Source of the DNA: Phycisphaerae bacterium
GTDB taxonomy: Bacteria > Planctomycetota > Phycisphaerae > UBA1845
DNA: 64,000 nucleotides
Assembly: GCA_029260235.1 (NCBI GenBank)
Contig: JAJDDP010000119.1
Coordinates: 1 to 64,000, forward strand
Reading direction: 5' to 3'
Positions 51,496-62,800 of this stretch are shown here, one piece after another. A program made the position numbers and the translations under genes. The stretch's first letter is position 1; each line of letters begins with the position of its first letter. The notes below the pieces were generated by a model, which saw only the letters and a program-made list of their open reading frames with translations, ran no database searches and was not told where the DNA came from.

Positions 51496-52461
51496 TCACC
51501 ATAAGACTTGAAGAGAAGAGGCCAACACCCGCTGGATGGCCCGAAGCCCAAAGAACGAGCCAGACAACACCATTACAATTACCACAGGCATCCACAGGCC
51601 GAAGAAGAGCAGAACCCTTGTCCGCGTCACCACAGGGACGGTGTAGGCCAAGCGGATCAAACCAAACCAGCCGGCAAAGATAGCCAGCGCTGCCGGGATT
51701 GCTGCGACGACGAAAATCGTGGACTCGGTTACGGGGTACAGCCAGTGCTCTAGTCGGCCAATGAGGCATAAAGGCAGGGCAGCAAGCACCAAGCCCGCCG
51801 GCACCAACGGTGCAGCCCAGGCGGTTGCATAACAGAGAGCAGCCGACAATCTCTCTTCGCCGCGGAATTGGGGTCTGAGCGAGTGTTCAACTCCCATCCG
51901 CAAGAAAGGCATCAACAGCCCGATCAAGACAGTACACCATATTAGGCTGACGGCCGCCCCCGCTACAGCGAGCGGCGGGTTCCACCATAGGCCTACGATT
52001 CGATTCGGGTCGTCAATGCCTGCTGCGGGCATCTGGGCAATCTGAACCCAACCGCGCCCGCTTGGCTGAGGCGGTTCTCCTCCGGCATCCTCAGCCAGAA
52101 TCTTTACTTCGTGCCAGCCAGAAAGCGTCAGCCAGCAGAAAGCAACGGTGAACGCCAGAGGAAACAGGTTCCGCCAGGAGTACTTCCTGGCGGCCAGCGA
52201 GATGCACATCAGAGAGAGGTGGGCCAACCGTCCCGAGTTCGCGCTCCAGATATGCCAGGTCATAGCCAGCCAACTTCCCCAACCTGGCTTTTCAGTCGCA
52301 GCATAGGGTGAGGTGTCTTCTGCGGTAATGGGTTCTTCTTCGATTTGCAGGCCACACAAAGGGCAGCGGCCCCGCTCCAGGTGGTCGAGCGCCTGCCCGC
52401 AACCGGTGCAACGGGGCGTGTTGGGTTCAGAGATGGCAGCGTCTGGAGCTGATCGGGTCAT
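51496..52461 (-). CDS. Zinc-ribbon multi-pass membrane protein
   Basis: ATG 52461 gives 321 residues; the longer frame to 52641 overlaps addB and is rejected. An N-terminal zinc ribbon CTGC/CPLC (about residues 17-36) is followed by about six hydrophobic segments (roughly 85-320). The function is unknown. It lies just upstream of guaA in the same direction, and is divergent from the addB gene, so addB and guaA share this border region. GAAGCAAG precedes ATG. Confidence 0.66.
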   Translation of the reverse strand: MTRSAPDAAISEPNTPRCTGCGQALDHLERGRCPLCGLQIEEEPITAEDTSPYAATEKPGWGSWLAMTWHIWSANSGRLAHLSLMCISLAARKYSWRNLFPLAFTVAFCWLTLSGWHEVKILAEDAGGEPPQPSGRGWVQIAQMPAAGIDDPNRIVGLWWNPPLAVAGAAVSLIWCTVLIGLLMPFLRMGVEHSLRPQFRGEERLSAALCYATAWAAPLVPAGLVLAALPLCLIGRLEHWLYPVTESTIFVVAAIPAALAIFAGWFGLIRLAYTVPVVTRTRVLLFFGLWMPVVIVMVLSGSFFGLRAIQRVLASSLQVLW

Positions 52462-52600
52462 CTTGCTTCGAGATGGTAACGCACTTTCACCGACATCGAA
52501 ATGATGATTCCGGGTTTCATTCTGGAGAACTACGCAGCTGGCAGAACGTGTTCGCCGGGCGCACGTTGACCGTCTGCCTCGCATGGGATAACAGGTGGTT

Positions 52601-55600
52601 ATGGCCACTCGGTTTGTGATAGGTCGGGCAGGTGCCGGCAAGACCGAGCATTGCTTGTCAGCAATGCGGGATCAGCTGGTTGCCTCGGTTGACGGCCCCC
52701 GTCTATTGCTCCTGGTACCCGAGCAAGCAGCCCTGCAAACCGAGAGGGCATTGATCACCGATCCGCGCGTGGGCAGCTCTCACCGGGGCGAGGTAATGGG
52801 CTTTGCCCGCCTCGCTGATCGAATCCTGGCTTCGACCTCCCAAGCCGGGCCCAAAGCGCTAACCGCCAACGGCAGGGCGATGACACTTCGGTACTTGTTG
52901 GCCCGACTTTCAGGCCAACTCCAGTACTATCAGCGACTCGAAAGATTAAACGGTTTCATCAACCAATTGGCCCGGTCCGTGGGCGAGTTGTTTGAAGAAG
53001 CCATCGAACCAGACCAACTCCAAGCGGCGGCTGGTGCCTGCGCGGACGATCCGATGCGGGCACAGAAATTGGCTGACTTACATTTGATCTACCAAGCCTA
53101 TCTGGACCATTTGGGCGGCGAACGCCTAGACCCGTCGCAGCACCTTGAGGCTGCCCGCCGCCGCGCAAACCAAGTGCCTTGGCTGCGCGATGCCCATATC
53201 TGGGTGGATGGCTTTGCCGGGTTCACACGCCAAGAGACGCTGCTATTGTCCAAAATCGGTTCAGTCGTTGGCGCTGTGGAAGTGACGGTGATGGCTGATC
53301 CTGCCTTGGCGGAGCGCTTGCCTCGGTCGCTGGGCGAGCTGCCGTCTGAGTCGGTTGACCTCTTTGCCAAGACAGCCCGTGCCCACGCCCGGCTGTGCCA
53401 CGACTTCCGTGAGGCAGGGGTGACCATCGGAGAGCCGTTGCTGCTGCGACAAACTTCCTCCAAACGCTTTGGTAGTGGTAGCGCTTTGGAAGAAATGGAA
53501 CGCCAACTCTTTTCAACGAGGCGTCCAACTGCCCAGGTGCCAGAACCAAGCACTTCTGAAGAGGCCGCAGGCACTGTGGGCCTGATCGAGCTATCTAGCC
53601 GCCGGGCAGAGGTAGATTATGCGGTGTTGCAGATCTGCAATTGGGTGCAGCGGCCGCGCACCCCCCTGCGCTATCGAGACATCGCCCTGATCGTTCGCAA
53701 CTTGGATCCCTACCACGACTTGCTCGGCGCCGCCCTAACTCAAAGAAACATCCCGCACTTCATCGATCGGCGCAAGCCAACGACTCACCATCCACTGGTC
53801 GAACTGCTCCGAGGCCTGACCGTCATGGTCGCAGATGCTATGTCGCTGTCATCGGTGCGACCACTACTCAAGACCGGATTGATGGGTCTTGATGATGAGC
53901 ATGCCGACACCCTGGAAAACTTCATCCTAGCCCACAACATTTCTGGGTTTGATGCCTGGCTGGGCGACGATTGGAAACCTCTCTCGGACGAAGCCCGCCT
54001 GCCTGGACCGCGGAAGGCTCTGCAAGACCCCTCTCAAGCAGAAGTGGCTCACTTGGCCTTGATCAACCAAGCCCGGAGGCAGTTCATCGGCAAGCTGAGC
54101 GGCTGGTTGTCTGTCGCCCACGATGAGCAAACACTGACTGCCGATCAATGGGCCAAGTCGCTGGCAAGAGCCCTCGTTGACCTCGACGTCGCCAAGCAAC
54201 TCGAGTCATGGGCTGCCGATGCCCAGGAGGACGGCCGACCCGAAGAAGCGGAGGAGCATCGCCAGCTCTGGCGAGACTCGGTCGCTTTTGTCGAAGATCT
54301 AGCCGACGCCCTCGGCGATCAACGGATGAATATCCACGAGTTGGCCTCGGTGATCGATGCGGGCTTATCCCAGTTCACGCTGGGACTGGCACCGCCCATG
54401 TTGGACCAGGTTATGGTGGGAGGCATCGAGCGGAGTCGGCACCCAGAAATCAAGGCTGCGGTCATCTTGGGTTTCAATGACACCGCTTTCCCCCAAGTGT
54501 CATCGGAAGGCACTATCCTTAACGACGACGACCGGCTGTACTTGGCGGATCAAGGCTTGACGGTGGGCACGCGGCGCAAGCAACGCATTCTCGAAGAGAA
54601 ACTCCTGGTCTATGTCGCCTTCACCCGGGCGAGCGATGAGCTTCTGATTACTTATCCCCTGACGGATGAGCAAGGCAACGGGCTTCGCCCTTCACCCTTC
54701 GCAGCCGATCTTCGGGCTGCGTGCCCGTCGCTGGCGGAGACCTCAATTCCTGATCCGACCACAACCCGGGCGACTTGGCCGCTGATGTCATCGACCGATC
54801 TAGCTGAGGCGCTGACCCGCGAGTTCCGAGAACGACCTGCGATTGATGAGGACCCGTTAGCTTCGCGGAGCCAATGGAACGATATCTATCGAGCGGCGAT
54901 CCAAGATGAAAGCCTGCGCAGCGGGTTGGCTGTCCCCTTGGCGTCGCTGGCGTTCTGCAATCAGGCTCAACTGTCCCCCAAATCCATTGAGCAAATGTCA
55001 CCAACTCCGTTCCAGGCCAGCGTGTCACGTCTTGAGCGCTATGCCGCCTGCCCTTTCCAGCACTTCGCCGATTACGCCCTGAGACTCCAGGAGCGAGAAA
55101 CGACAGTTTTGCAGGACAACGACTTGGGCACCTTGCACCACGCGGTTTTGGAAGATTTCATGAACGGTCTCGTAGCCAATGGCCAGCGTTTGGCGGATCT
55201 CGACGAAGTCTCAGTTCTAGAGCGTCTTGACGAAAGTTCAGCCCGGATGGCGCTCAGGCCTGCCCTGGCATGCAGCATGTCCATTGCCCGGGAGGCGTAC
55301 TTATTGCGCAGGCAGCGCGAGGATCTGGGTCGGGTACTCAGTGCTCAGCGTCACACCGCGTCGAGAGGGAATTTTAGGCCTAAGGACACCGAGGTGCCGT
55401 TCGGCTTCAAGGACGATGCAAACTCTCTGCCTGCCTTGGAGTTGGATACGCCCGCCGGCAGACGGCTTCATCTTCGCGGCTATATCGACCGGGTTGATTT
55501 GGCTGAATTGTCTGACGAGTTGCTGGGCATTGTCATCGACTACAAGCGCTCTGGCCAGAAGAAGACCCTTGATCTTGCCAGGGCGTACAACGGCTTGTCT

Positions 55601-56149
55601 CTTCAACTGCTCGGCTATCTGCTGGTACTGGCCCGGCATGGCACTACGCTGGCAGGTAGGCCTATTCGGCCAATCGGGGCGTTCTTTGTCACTTTGACCA
55701 GTCACTACATCCCGCTGGAGCATCCCGATGAGTACTTGGAAGCTACACACGATGCCAAAAAGAGGCACTACCCAAGAGGGCTGATCGATTTCGACAGTGT
55801 CCAAGCGCTCGAGGCAGGGTTCAGTTCGGGCAAAGCGGAATGCCACCAGGTCGAAATCAAGAAAGCGGGCGGGATCAGCCGCAGGAATACCTCTGATGCC
55901 GCCACTCACCATGAATTCAATGCCCTCCTGGATCGAACGCGGCGTGAATTGGGGAGATTGGCCGATGGAATTCTGGATGGGGATATACGCGTAGCACCTT
56001 ATCGTCTCAAGAGTTTCTCTCCGTGCAGTTGGTGCGCTTACCGAAGCGTATGCCGGTTCGAGTTCGACCGCGACGACGTTCGCCATCTGCACCCCATGGG
56101 CAAAGACCAGGTGCTCGATACGGTTGTGCAAGAACAGGGGAACGCATGA
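52601..56149 (+). CDS. addB: AddB/RexB-type helicase-nuclease subunit
   Basis: The 1182-residue protein has the AddB signature Walker A GRAGAGKT at residues 8-15 and an inactive-helicase body. The RecB-type nuclease lies near the C-terminus: GYIDRVDL and IVIDYKRSG give the Asp and the Lys of the active site. The four iron-sulfur Cys are at 817, 1142, 1145 and 1151 (C..CxxCx5C), as in AddB. AddAB resects double-strand breaks for RecA loading. The start may be GTG 52595 or ATG 52601; AGGTGG lies just upstream. Its TGA overlaps the ATG of addA. Confidence 0.93.
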   Translation: MATRFVIGRAGAGKTEHCLSAMRDQLVASVDGPRLLLLVPEQAALQTERALITDPRVGSSHRGEVMGFARLADRILASTSQAGPKALTANGRAMTLRYLLARLSGQLQYYQRLERLNGFINQLARSVGELFEEAIEPDQLQAAAGACADDPMRAQKLADLHLIYQAYLDHLGGERLDPSQHLEAARRRANQVPWLRDAHIWVDGFAGFTRQETLLLSKIGSVVGAVEVTVMADPALAERLPRSLGELPSESVDLFAKTARAHARLCHDFREAGVTIGEPLLLRQTSSKRFGSGSALEEMERQLFSTRRPTAQVPEPSTSEEAAGTVGLIELSSRRAEVDYAVLQICNWVQRPRTPLRYRDIALIVRNLDPYHDLLGAALTQRNIPHFIDRRKPTTHHPLVELLRGLTVMVADAMSLSSVRPLLKTGLMGLDDEHADTLENFILAHNISGFDAWLGDDWKPLSDEARLPGPRKALQDPSQAEVAHLALINQARRQFIGKLSGWLSVAHDEQTLTADQWAKSLARALVDLDVAKQLESWAADAQEDGRPEEAEEHRQLWRDSVAFVEDLADALGDQRMNIHELASVIDAGLSQFTLGLAPPMLDQVMVGGIERSRHPEIKAAVILGFNDTAFPQVSSEGTILNDDDRLYLADQGLTVGTRRKQRILEEKLLVYVAFTRASDELLITYPLTDEQGNGLRPSPFAADLRAACPSLAETSIPDPTTTRATWPLMSSTDLAEALTREFRERPAIDEDPLASRSQWNDIYRAAIQDESLRSGLAVPLASLAFCNQAQLSPKSIEQMSPTPFQASVSRLERYAACPFQHFADYALRLQERETTVLQDNDLGTLHHAVLEDFMNGLVANGQRLADLDEVSVLERLDESSARMALRPALACSMSIAREAYLLRRQREDLGRVLSAQRHTASRGNFRPKDTEVPFGFKDDANSLPALELDTPAGRRLHLRGYIDRVDLAELSDELLGIVIDYKRSGQKKTLDLARAYNGLSLQLLGYLLVLARHGTTLAGRPIRPIGAFFVTLTSHYIPLEHPDEYLEATHDAKKRHYPRGLIDFDSVQALEAGFSSGKAECHQVEIKKAGGISRRNTSDAATHHEFNALLDRTRRELGRLADGILDGDIRVAPYRLKSFSPCSWCAYRSVCRFEFDRDDVRHLHPMGKDQVLDTVVQEQGNA

Positions 56150-59100
56150 TGTCAGTCATCCCCTTTACCAAAGATCAACAACAAGCCATCGAGATTGCCG
56201 ACCGCAGTGTAGTCGTGACCGCAGCAGCCGGTTCGGGGAAAACGGCTGTGCTGGCTGAGCGCTGCGCCCATCTGGTTTGCGACGCTGATCCGAAGCAGCG
56301 ATGTTCGGTGGATGAACTCTTGGTAGTCACCTTCACCGAAGCCGCCGCAGCCGAGATGAAATCGCGAATCCTCGCTGCCATCCGGTCGCGCCAACAGGAG
56401 AACCCCATCGACCGCCACCTACAGACCCAGGCGGTGCTAATCGACACCGCTCAGATATCGACCTTGCATGCCTTCTGCTTGTGGTTGCTGCGGCGCTGGT
56501 TCAGCGAGGCATCCATCGACCCCACCGCGGTGATTCTCCAGGCAGAGGAAGCCCGGTTGCTGCGCGAAGAAACCATCGACCGGCTGTTCGATGGGTTGTA
56601 TGAAGACAATGGTGAGCTGGGCCAAGGGTTCGTCAAGCTGGTGGACGTGTACGGTTTGGGCCGCGATCAAGGGTTGGCTCAAATCGTTTTGAAATTGGCC
56701 GACTTCTTGCGCAGCTTGCCCGAGCCGGAGAAGTGGCTGGAAGATGCCCGCCAGGCGGTAGGGGATGGGATCGAAAACGTAATCGACCAAGCCAATGGCA
56801 TTTTGCACAAGGAGTTGACTGCCCAGGCTATGTATGTGCGGTCATTGGCTGAGATCATCCAGCAGGATCTACCCGCCGGCGCCGACTATGGCATCGCCTT
56901 GGAAGAATACAACCAAGCGCTGGACTGCTGGGCGAACAGCAACAATTGGGATCAAACCCGGCAGGAAATCGTCAACTTCAAAGTCAGTGCAGGTCGAGGC
57001 GTCAGGGTTACAAAGAGCACGCCGCAAGAACAGGAAATTCAGATTCTCCAAGCCCGTGAACTCTTCAAGTCGGTCCAAAAGAAGCTGTTCGAGGATCGAC
57101 TTCTCAAGACAGCCCGGCTCAACAGTGAAGAAATGGCCGATGGATTGCAGAAGACAGCCCCGTATGTCCTTACCTTGTGCCAACTGGCTTCGGAGTTTTC
57201 TGATCGATACTCGGTCGCCAAGAAAAAAATCGACGCCCTCGATTTCTCTGATCTGGAGCGTGGTGCCTTCGATCTGCTTCGTGATCCTCTGCAACCGTAT
57301 GGCCTCTCTACGATTGCCCATGAGCTGCACGCCCGGTTCCGTTATGTGTTGGTGGATGAGTTTCAGGACATCAATCCCCTGCAAGCAGCTATTTTAGAAT
57401 GTGCCAGTCTTGATCGCATAAAGAGCCGTGCCGGGAATCTATTCTGCGTCGGCGACATCAAGCAAAGCATTTACGGTTTTCGGTTGGCAGAACCGGAGAT
57501 GTTTCAACGCCGTATTGATCGGGCGAACGGCAATGGGCTGAGTGCCAGCTTGATTCGCCTCCAGAAGAACTTCCGTAGCCAACCCGACCTCATCGAAGCC
57601 ATCAACCTGATCTTCGCCCGCACCATGAGCCGTGAGCTTGGCGGCGTTGACTACGACGACAACGCAAAGCTTCACGCGGGTCGTGAATCCGATAGCAAAC
57701 TCACCGGCCCGCCGATTCAACTGCACCTGCTGGAACGCAAACTGGACGCCTCAACCTCGCCAAACGCTGACGAGCACGATGATGCCCAAGGGTTGGATCA
57801 ATCGGCCGATCCTACCGAACCAGCAGAGTGGAAGGCCATCGCCCGCGAAGCCTATGTGATCGGCAACACCATTCGCCAGATGCGCGATGAATCTGGCAGT
57901 AGCGGTGACGATGGGCTTGCCTGGAGCGATATTGCCGTGCTGCTGCGCTCGACGGTCCATCGGGCAGGGACTATGGCTGAGATGTTGAGGCGGATGGGCA
58001 TTCCCGCCAGGGCAGCTGCGGGTGAAAACCTGTTTGAAGCCACCGAAATTCGCGACGTACTAGCCCTCTTGCAGGTGCTGGACAATCCACAACAAGATAT
58101 CCCCATCGCATCGGTGCTGCGATCGGGCGTCGGCGGATTGGCACTGACTGAAGATGACTTGCTCGCCATCCGCAATGCCAACCGCGATCTACCATTTTGT
58201 CGAGCGGTGCTGCACTACCGCAGCTACGGATCAGACCCAGATTTGGTCGAGCGCCTCGATCAACTCTTAAGCCGCCTGGATCGTTGGCGTCGTAACGCTC
58301 GGCAGCGACCACTGGCTGATGTGCTTTGGGCGATCTATCAAGAATCGGGCTACCTAGCCTATGTGGGCGGGCTTGCCCACGGCGCGACCCGACGGGCGAA
58401 TCTGCTGTCCCTTCATCAGCGTGCCCGACAGTTCAGCCAGTTTTTTCGCCAAGGGTTGCATCGCTTCTTAAGATTCATCGAATCGCTGGAAGCGACTAAC
58501 CAAAATCTGCAAAACGACCCACCGACTTGCTCAGCTGAGAATGCGGTCAGCATCATGAGCATTCACCGCAGCAAGGGCCTTGAATTTCGCGTGGTGTTCG
58601 TAGCCGACCTGGGCACCCGCTTTAACTTCACAGATTCCCAGGGGCGAATCATTTTTGACCGCAGGGCTGGGCTAGGCGCCAAGGTCGTCGATATCGAACG
58701 GATGATCGAATATCCATCCGTTCTGCACAATCTGATCAACCAGGCCGGTAAGTCGTCAGTCTACGATGAAGAAATGCGCCTGCTCTACGTCGCCCTCACC
58801 CGGGCCAAGGAACGATTGGTGCTCATCGCCTCTACCGATCTTGAGAAGACTGAGGCTGATCGAGCTGTGTGGAATCGGCTAGGCCGGCACGGATTATCCA
58901 TATCCATGCCTCCAGCTGGCACGCCACTTGATTGGATAATTCGAGGACTTGCCTCAGCCGCAGACTCTAAGGTCGATTGGATGTTCTCAGGCAGCAAGGA
59001 AAGCACACTTGTTCAAGTTATGCGCCACGATGCAGCGTCAATGAGCGATTGGGACACCCAAGCCCTATTCGGCAAGGCCCAAGACCCAGCCTTGCAGGCG

Positions 59101-59877
59101 GTCGCAGCGCTCCAGCCGCTGCCCGACCACGAGCCTCACGCTGCTGATGCTTTCGATGCCGCCCAACTGCTGGATCGGCTTGACCTTGCGTATCCACACC
59201 TGTCCGCATGTTCGGTTCGGGCGGCGTTGGGGGCCAGCGAAGCCAAGCGGGCCATCGATCCCTTCGCCGACGAGCATCAAACCAGCGGCGGGCTACACCA
59301 AGCCCCGAGTTTCGACGCCCCAGCCATTCTGACCACAGACCTGGCTTCGGTGACGCCGGCCCTACGCGGCACGCTGACCCATCGGGTTCTACAAGTGTGG
59401 GACTTCCAACAGCCGGCCCAAGAACACTTAGCCCAACTGCTCGACCAAGGTGTGCTAAGCACAGAAGAAGCGACAGCCATCCGTGTCGATTCTCTTGATT
59501 GGCTGGCTTCGACCGAGCTAGCCAATCGCATCCAGCGCGCTGGCGATGCCTATCGACGCGAAGTCACCTTCATTTCGCTCGAACCAGTCCCCCGCTTCGA
59601 TCCCGCCTTGGAAGGCATTTGCGACGATGAGGTGCTGGTCCGCGGGATCGTGGATGGCCTCATCGTGGGCGACGATGGGTTAGAAATCGTCGAGTTCAAA
59701 ACCGATGCCATAGACGATGACCAGGTGACTGATCGCACCGAGAAATACCGAATGCAGGTTCAACTCTATGCCCGGGCGATGGAGCGTGCCTGGCGACGGC
59801 CTATCCGGCATTGTTGGCTGGTCTTTCTGGAACCCCGGCGTATCATCGAGGTTTCTCTGGAGCACGATCAGGCATGA
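56146..59877 (+). CDS. addA: AddA/RexA-type helicase-nuclease subunit
   Basis: The start is ATG 56146 inside the end of addB (ATGATG over TGA). The 1243-residue UvrD-like helicase has Walker A AAAGSGKT near residues 26-33, the Walker B DEFQDINPLQ, GDIKQSIYGFRLAEP and motif VI LLYVALTRAKERL. The C-terminal RecB-type nuclease has RGIVDGLIVGDDGLEIVEFKTD, which carries the metal and catalytic residues. With AddB it forms the RecBCD-like complex. It overlaps putA by 4 nt at its end. Confidence 0.95.
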   Translation: MMSVIPFTKDQQQAIEIADRSVVVTAAAGSGKTAVLAERCAHLVCDADPKQRCSVDELLVVTFTEAAAAEMKSRILAAIRSRQQENPIDRHLQTQAVLIDTAQISTLHAFCLWLLRRWFSEASIDPTAVILQAEEARLLREETIDRLFDGLYEDNGELGQGFVKLVDVYGLGRDQGLAQIVLKLADFLRSLPEPEKWLEDARQAVGDGIENVIDQANGILHKELTAQAMYVRSLAEIIQQDLPAGADYGIALEEYNQALDCWANSNNWDQTRQEIVNFKVSAGRGVRVTKSTPQEQEIQILQARELFKSVQKKLFEDRLLKTARLNSEEMADGLQKTAPYVLTLCQLASEFSDRYSVAKKKIDALDFSDLERGAFDLLRDPLQPYGLSTIAHELHARFRYVLVDEFQDINPLQAAILECASLDRIKSRAGNLFCVGDIKQSIYGFRLAEPEMFQRRIDRANGNGLSASLIRLQKNFRSQPDLIEAINLIFARTMSRELGGVDYDDNAKLHAGRESDSKLTGPPIQLHLLERKLDASTSPNADEHDDAQGLDQSADPTEPAEWKAIAREAYVIGNTIRQMRDESGSSGDDGLAWSDIAVLLRSTVHRAGTMAEMLRRMGIPARAAAGENLFEATEIRDVLALLQVLDNPQQDIPIASVLRSGVGGLALTEDDLLAIRNANRDLPFCRAVLHYRSYGSDPDLVERLDQLLSRLDRWRRNARQRPLADVLWAIYQESGYLAYVGGLAHGATRRANLLSLHQRARQFSQFFRQGLHRFLRFIESLEATNQNLQNDPPTCSAENAVSIMSIHRSKGLEFRVVFVADLGTRFNFTDSQGRIIFDRRAGLGAKVVDIERMIEYPSVLHNLINQAGKSSVYDEEMRLLYVALTRAKERLVLIASTDLEKTEADRAVWNRLGRHGLSISMPPAGTPLDWIIRGLASAADSKVDWMFSGSKESTLVQVMRHDAASMSDWDTQALFGKAQDPALQAVAALQPLPDHEPHAADAFDAAQLLDRLDLAYPHLSACSVRAALGASEAKRAIDPFADEHQTSGGLHQAPSFDAPAILTTDLASVTPALRGTLTHRVLQVWDFQQPAQEHLAQLLDQGVLSTEEATAIRVDSLDWLASTELANRIQRAGDAYRREVTFISLEPVPRFDPALEGICDDEVLVRGIVDGLIVGDDGLEIVEFKTDAIDDDQVTDRTEKYRMQVQLYARAMERAWRRPIRHCWLVFLEPRRIIEVSLEHDQA

Positions 59878-62800
59878 GCGCAGCCATCCCCTTCGAACAT
59901 CGCATCCGTGAACTAGGCCGAGAAATCTTCGAGCACGCCCGGGCCGCCCAACCTAAACCATGGCAGTCAGCCTTCTGGATGGAGGTAGCCAATAATTTCG
60001 CCACCAGCGACGACGATCTCAAAGTGCGCGCCTTTCGATGGGTAGACGCTCTTCCCTCCATGCACGACGAAGCCGATGTCGCCGCCCATCTCAAAGACTA
60101 CTTGGACCCTGCCCAGGTCAAGCTGCCGGCGCCGGTGCGACTGGCCTTGTCATTCTCCAAGGCCGATTCGATCTGGGGCAAGGCGCTGGGCAAAGCCGCG
60201 CAGCAAGCGGCATCGATGATGGCCAACCGATTCATTACCGCTTCCAAGCCGGCAGAAGCGATCGCCGTCGTCGAGCGCATGCGCAAGAACAGGACAGCCT
60301 TCACCCTCGATGTCCTCGGCGAAGCTACGATCAGCGGCACCCAAGCGGATAAGTACGCCCAGACCTACATCGACCTCATCGAAGCGGTGGGACGTCGTGC
60401 CCGTGGCTGGAACGAAATTCCGATTATCGATCGCTGCCGAGCCGGACCCATGCCGCGGGCCAACGTCTCGGTCAAACTAACCTCATTAGACACCCACTTT
60501 GACCCCATCGACCCTGATCGGGCCTATGATCGCGTCTCTGCCCGGCTTCGCCCTATCCTGCGGTCAGCCCAAATGCACGGCGCCTTTGTCAATATCGATA
60601 TGGAATCCTGGGCGGTCCATGACCTTACCCTCGACCTGTTTGAACGCCTGCTCATGGAGCCGGAGTTCGCCGATTGGCCCGACGTGGGCATCGTAGTACA
60701 AGCCTACCTGACCTGCGCCGAGGATGATCTGCACCGATTGCTAGCCTGGGTGACGCGACGTGGCACTCCGATCGGCATTCGCTTGGTCAAAGGTGCTTAC
60801 TGGGATCACGAGACAGTCTTGGCTGAGCAAAATGGATCAGCCGCCCCCGTATGGACTCAGAAGTGGCAATCCGATGTCTGCTACGAGAAGGTGGCCCGGA
60901 TCATGCTCGAGAATCATGACCGCATCCGCTCTGCCTTTGCTTCTCACAACGTTCGCACCATCGCCCACGTCTTAGCCTGTGCCGAGCATCTGGGCTTGGG
61001 GGCCGGTGACTATGAAATTCAGATGCTCCACGGGATGGGCGATCCGCTCAAAGAAGCCATCCTCAAGAAAGGACGCTGTCTCCGCGTTTACTGTCCCTAC
61101 GGCGACATGATTGCCGGGATGGCCTATCTGGTCCGGCGACTTCTTGAAAATTCCTCCAATGACTCGTTCCTGAAGCAGGGGTTTTCAGACCGGGCTGCCC
61201 ACGAACGGCTCTTGGTCGATCCCAACGAATCCCGACTGCCCAGTGCAGCTCCTGCCAAGCGATCCTACCAAGACACCGATTCGGAGTACGAACAACCCAT
61301 GCACTCCTTTAGAAACCAAACCGCAACCTCCTTCGCCGATGCGACCAATCGAGACCAGATGACCAAGGCACTAGGCGAATCCCGCAGTCGCTTTGGCCAG
61401 CAGGTGCCCTTGGTTATCAACGGAGTTGGTGTCATCGGCGGTCCGACCTTCGATTCGGTCAATCCTGCCAACCCGACAGAAGTCGTAGCCCAGGCGGTTC
61501 AAGCGACACCAGCCCATGGAGATCAAGCTGTGGCGGCTGCCTTGGCTGCATTCGACGGTTGGAAGAATACATCGGCACCAGATCGGACCCGAATCTTGAA
61601 TCGGGCAGCCGACCTGCTCTACAGAGACCACTTCGGCATATTGGCTGACATCGTTCTGGAGACCGCAAAGCCGTGGCGTGAAGCCGATGCCGATCTATGC
61701 GAAGGCATCGACTATATTCGCTACTACGCCCGGCGGGCGCAACTGATGGACGGCCAGCCGCGCCGCCGTGACTTGCCCGGCGAGGGCAATCTCTTACTCT
61801 ACGAACCGCGTGGCGTCTGCGCGGTGATTTCGCCGTTCAACTTCCCGCTGGCTTTGCTGGCTGGCATGACCTCAGCCGCCCTGGCCGTGGGCAATACGGT
61901 GGTGATCAAACCATCTTCCGATGCCCCGTTGGTAGCTTCCAAACTGGTGTCTGTCTTCGAGCAGGCAGGTCTGCCGCCCGGGGTGATCAACTTCTTGCCC
62001 GGATCAGGCCGCCAAATTGGCACGCAACTGGTGCAACACCCTGACACCCATCTCATCGCCTTCACCGGCTCGACGGCCATCGGCTTGAAGCTCATCGAAA
62101 TCGCCTCAGTGGCTAGGCCTGGTCAGCGGCACGTCAAGCAGGTTGTGGCTGACATGGGCGGTAAGAATACCACGCTGATCGATGGCGATGCCGAGCTGGA
62201 TGAAGCCGTCACCGGCGTATTGGCTTCTGCTTTTGCTTATGCCGGACAACGCTGCAGTGCTTGCTCGCGGGTCGTCGTGGTCGCAGACGTGTATGAATCA
62301 TTCTGCGCTAAACTGGTCGAAGCAGCCGGCGCCCTGGTGGTCGGCCCACCCGAAGAGCCGGGCACGCAGGTAGGCCCGGTGATTAACCAAGCTGCGCTGG
62401 ATCGGATTCGAGCATACATCGAGCTGGGCGGCCAAGAAGGCGACATCCTGCACCAGACCAACACCGACAACCTTCGTTCGGCAGGTTACTACGTCGGCCC
62501 AACCATCATTGGCAACGTCGATTCGGAAGCCCGCGTCGTCAACGAAGAAATCTTCGGCCCCGTACTGACGGTCATCAAGGCGACGGACTTTGCCGGAACG
62601 CTCAAGATCGCCAACGACAGCCCCTACGGCCTAACCGGCGGTGTCTATTCGAGAAGCCCTGCCCATCTCGAGCTGGCCCGGCGGGAGTTTCGCGTGGGCA
62701 ATTTGTATCTCAACCGGAAGATCACCGGCTCGCGGGCGGACATTCAGCCCTACGGTGGTTTTGGCCTAAGCGGCACAGCCAACGGCAAGGCGGGAGGCCC

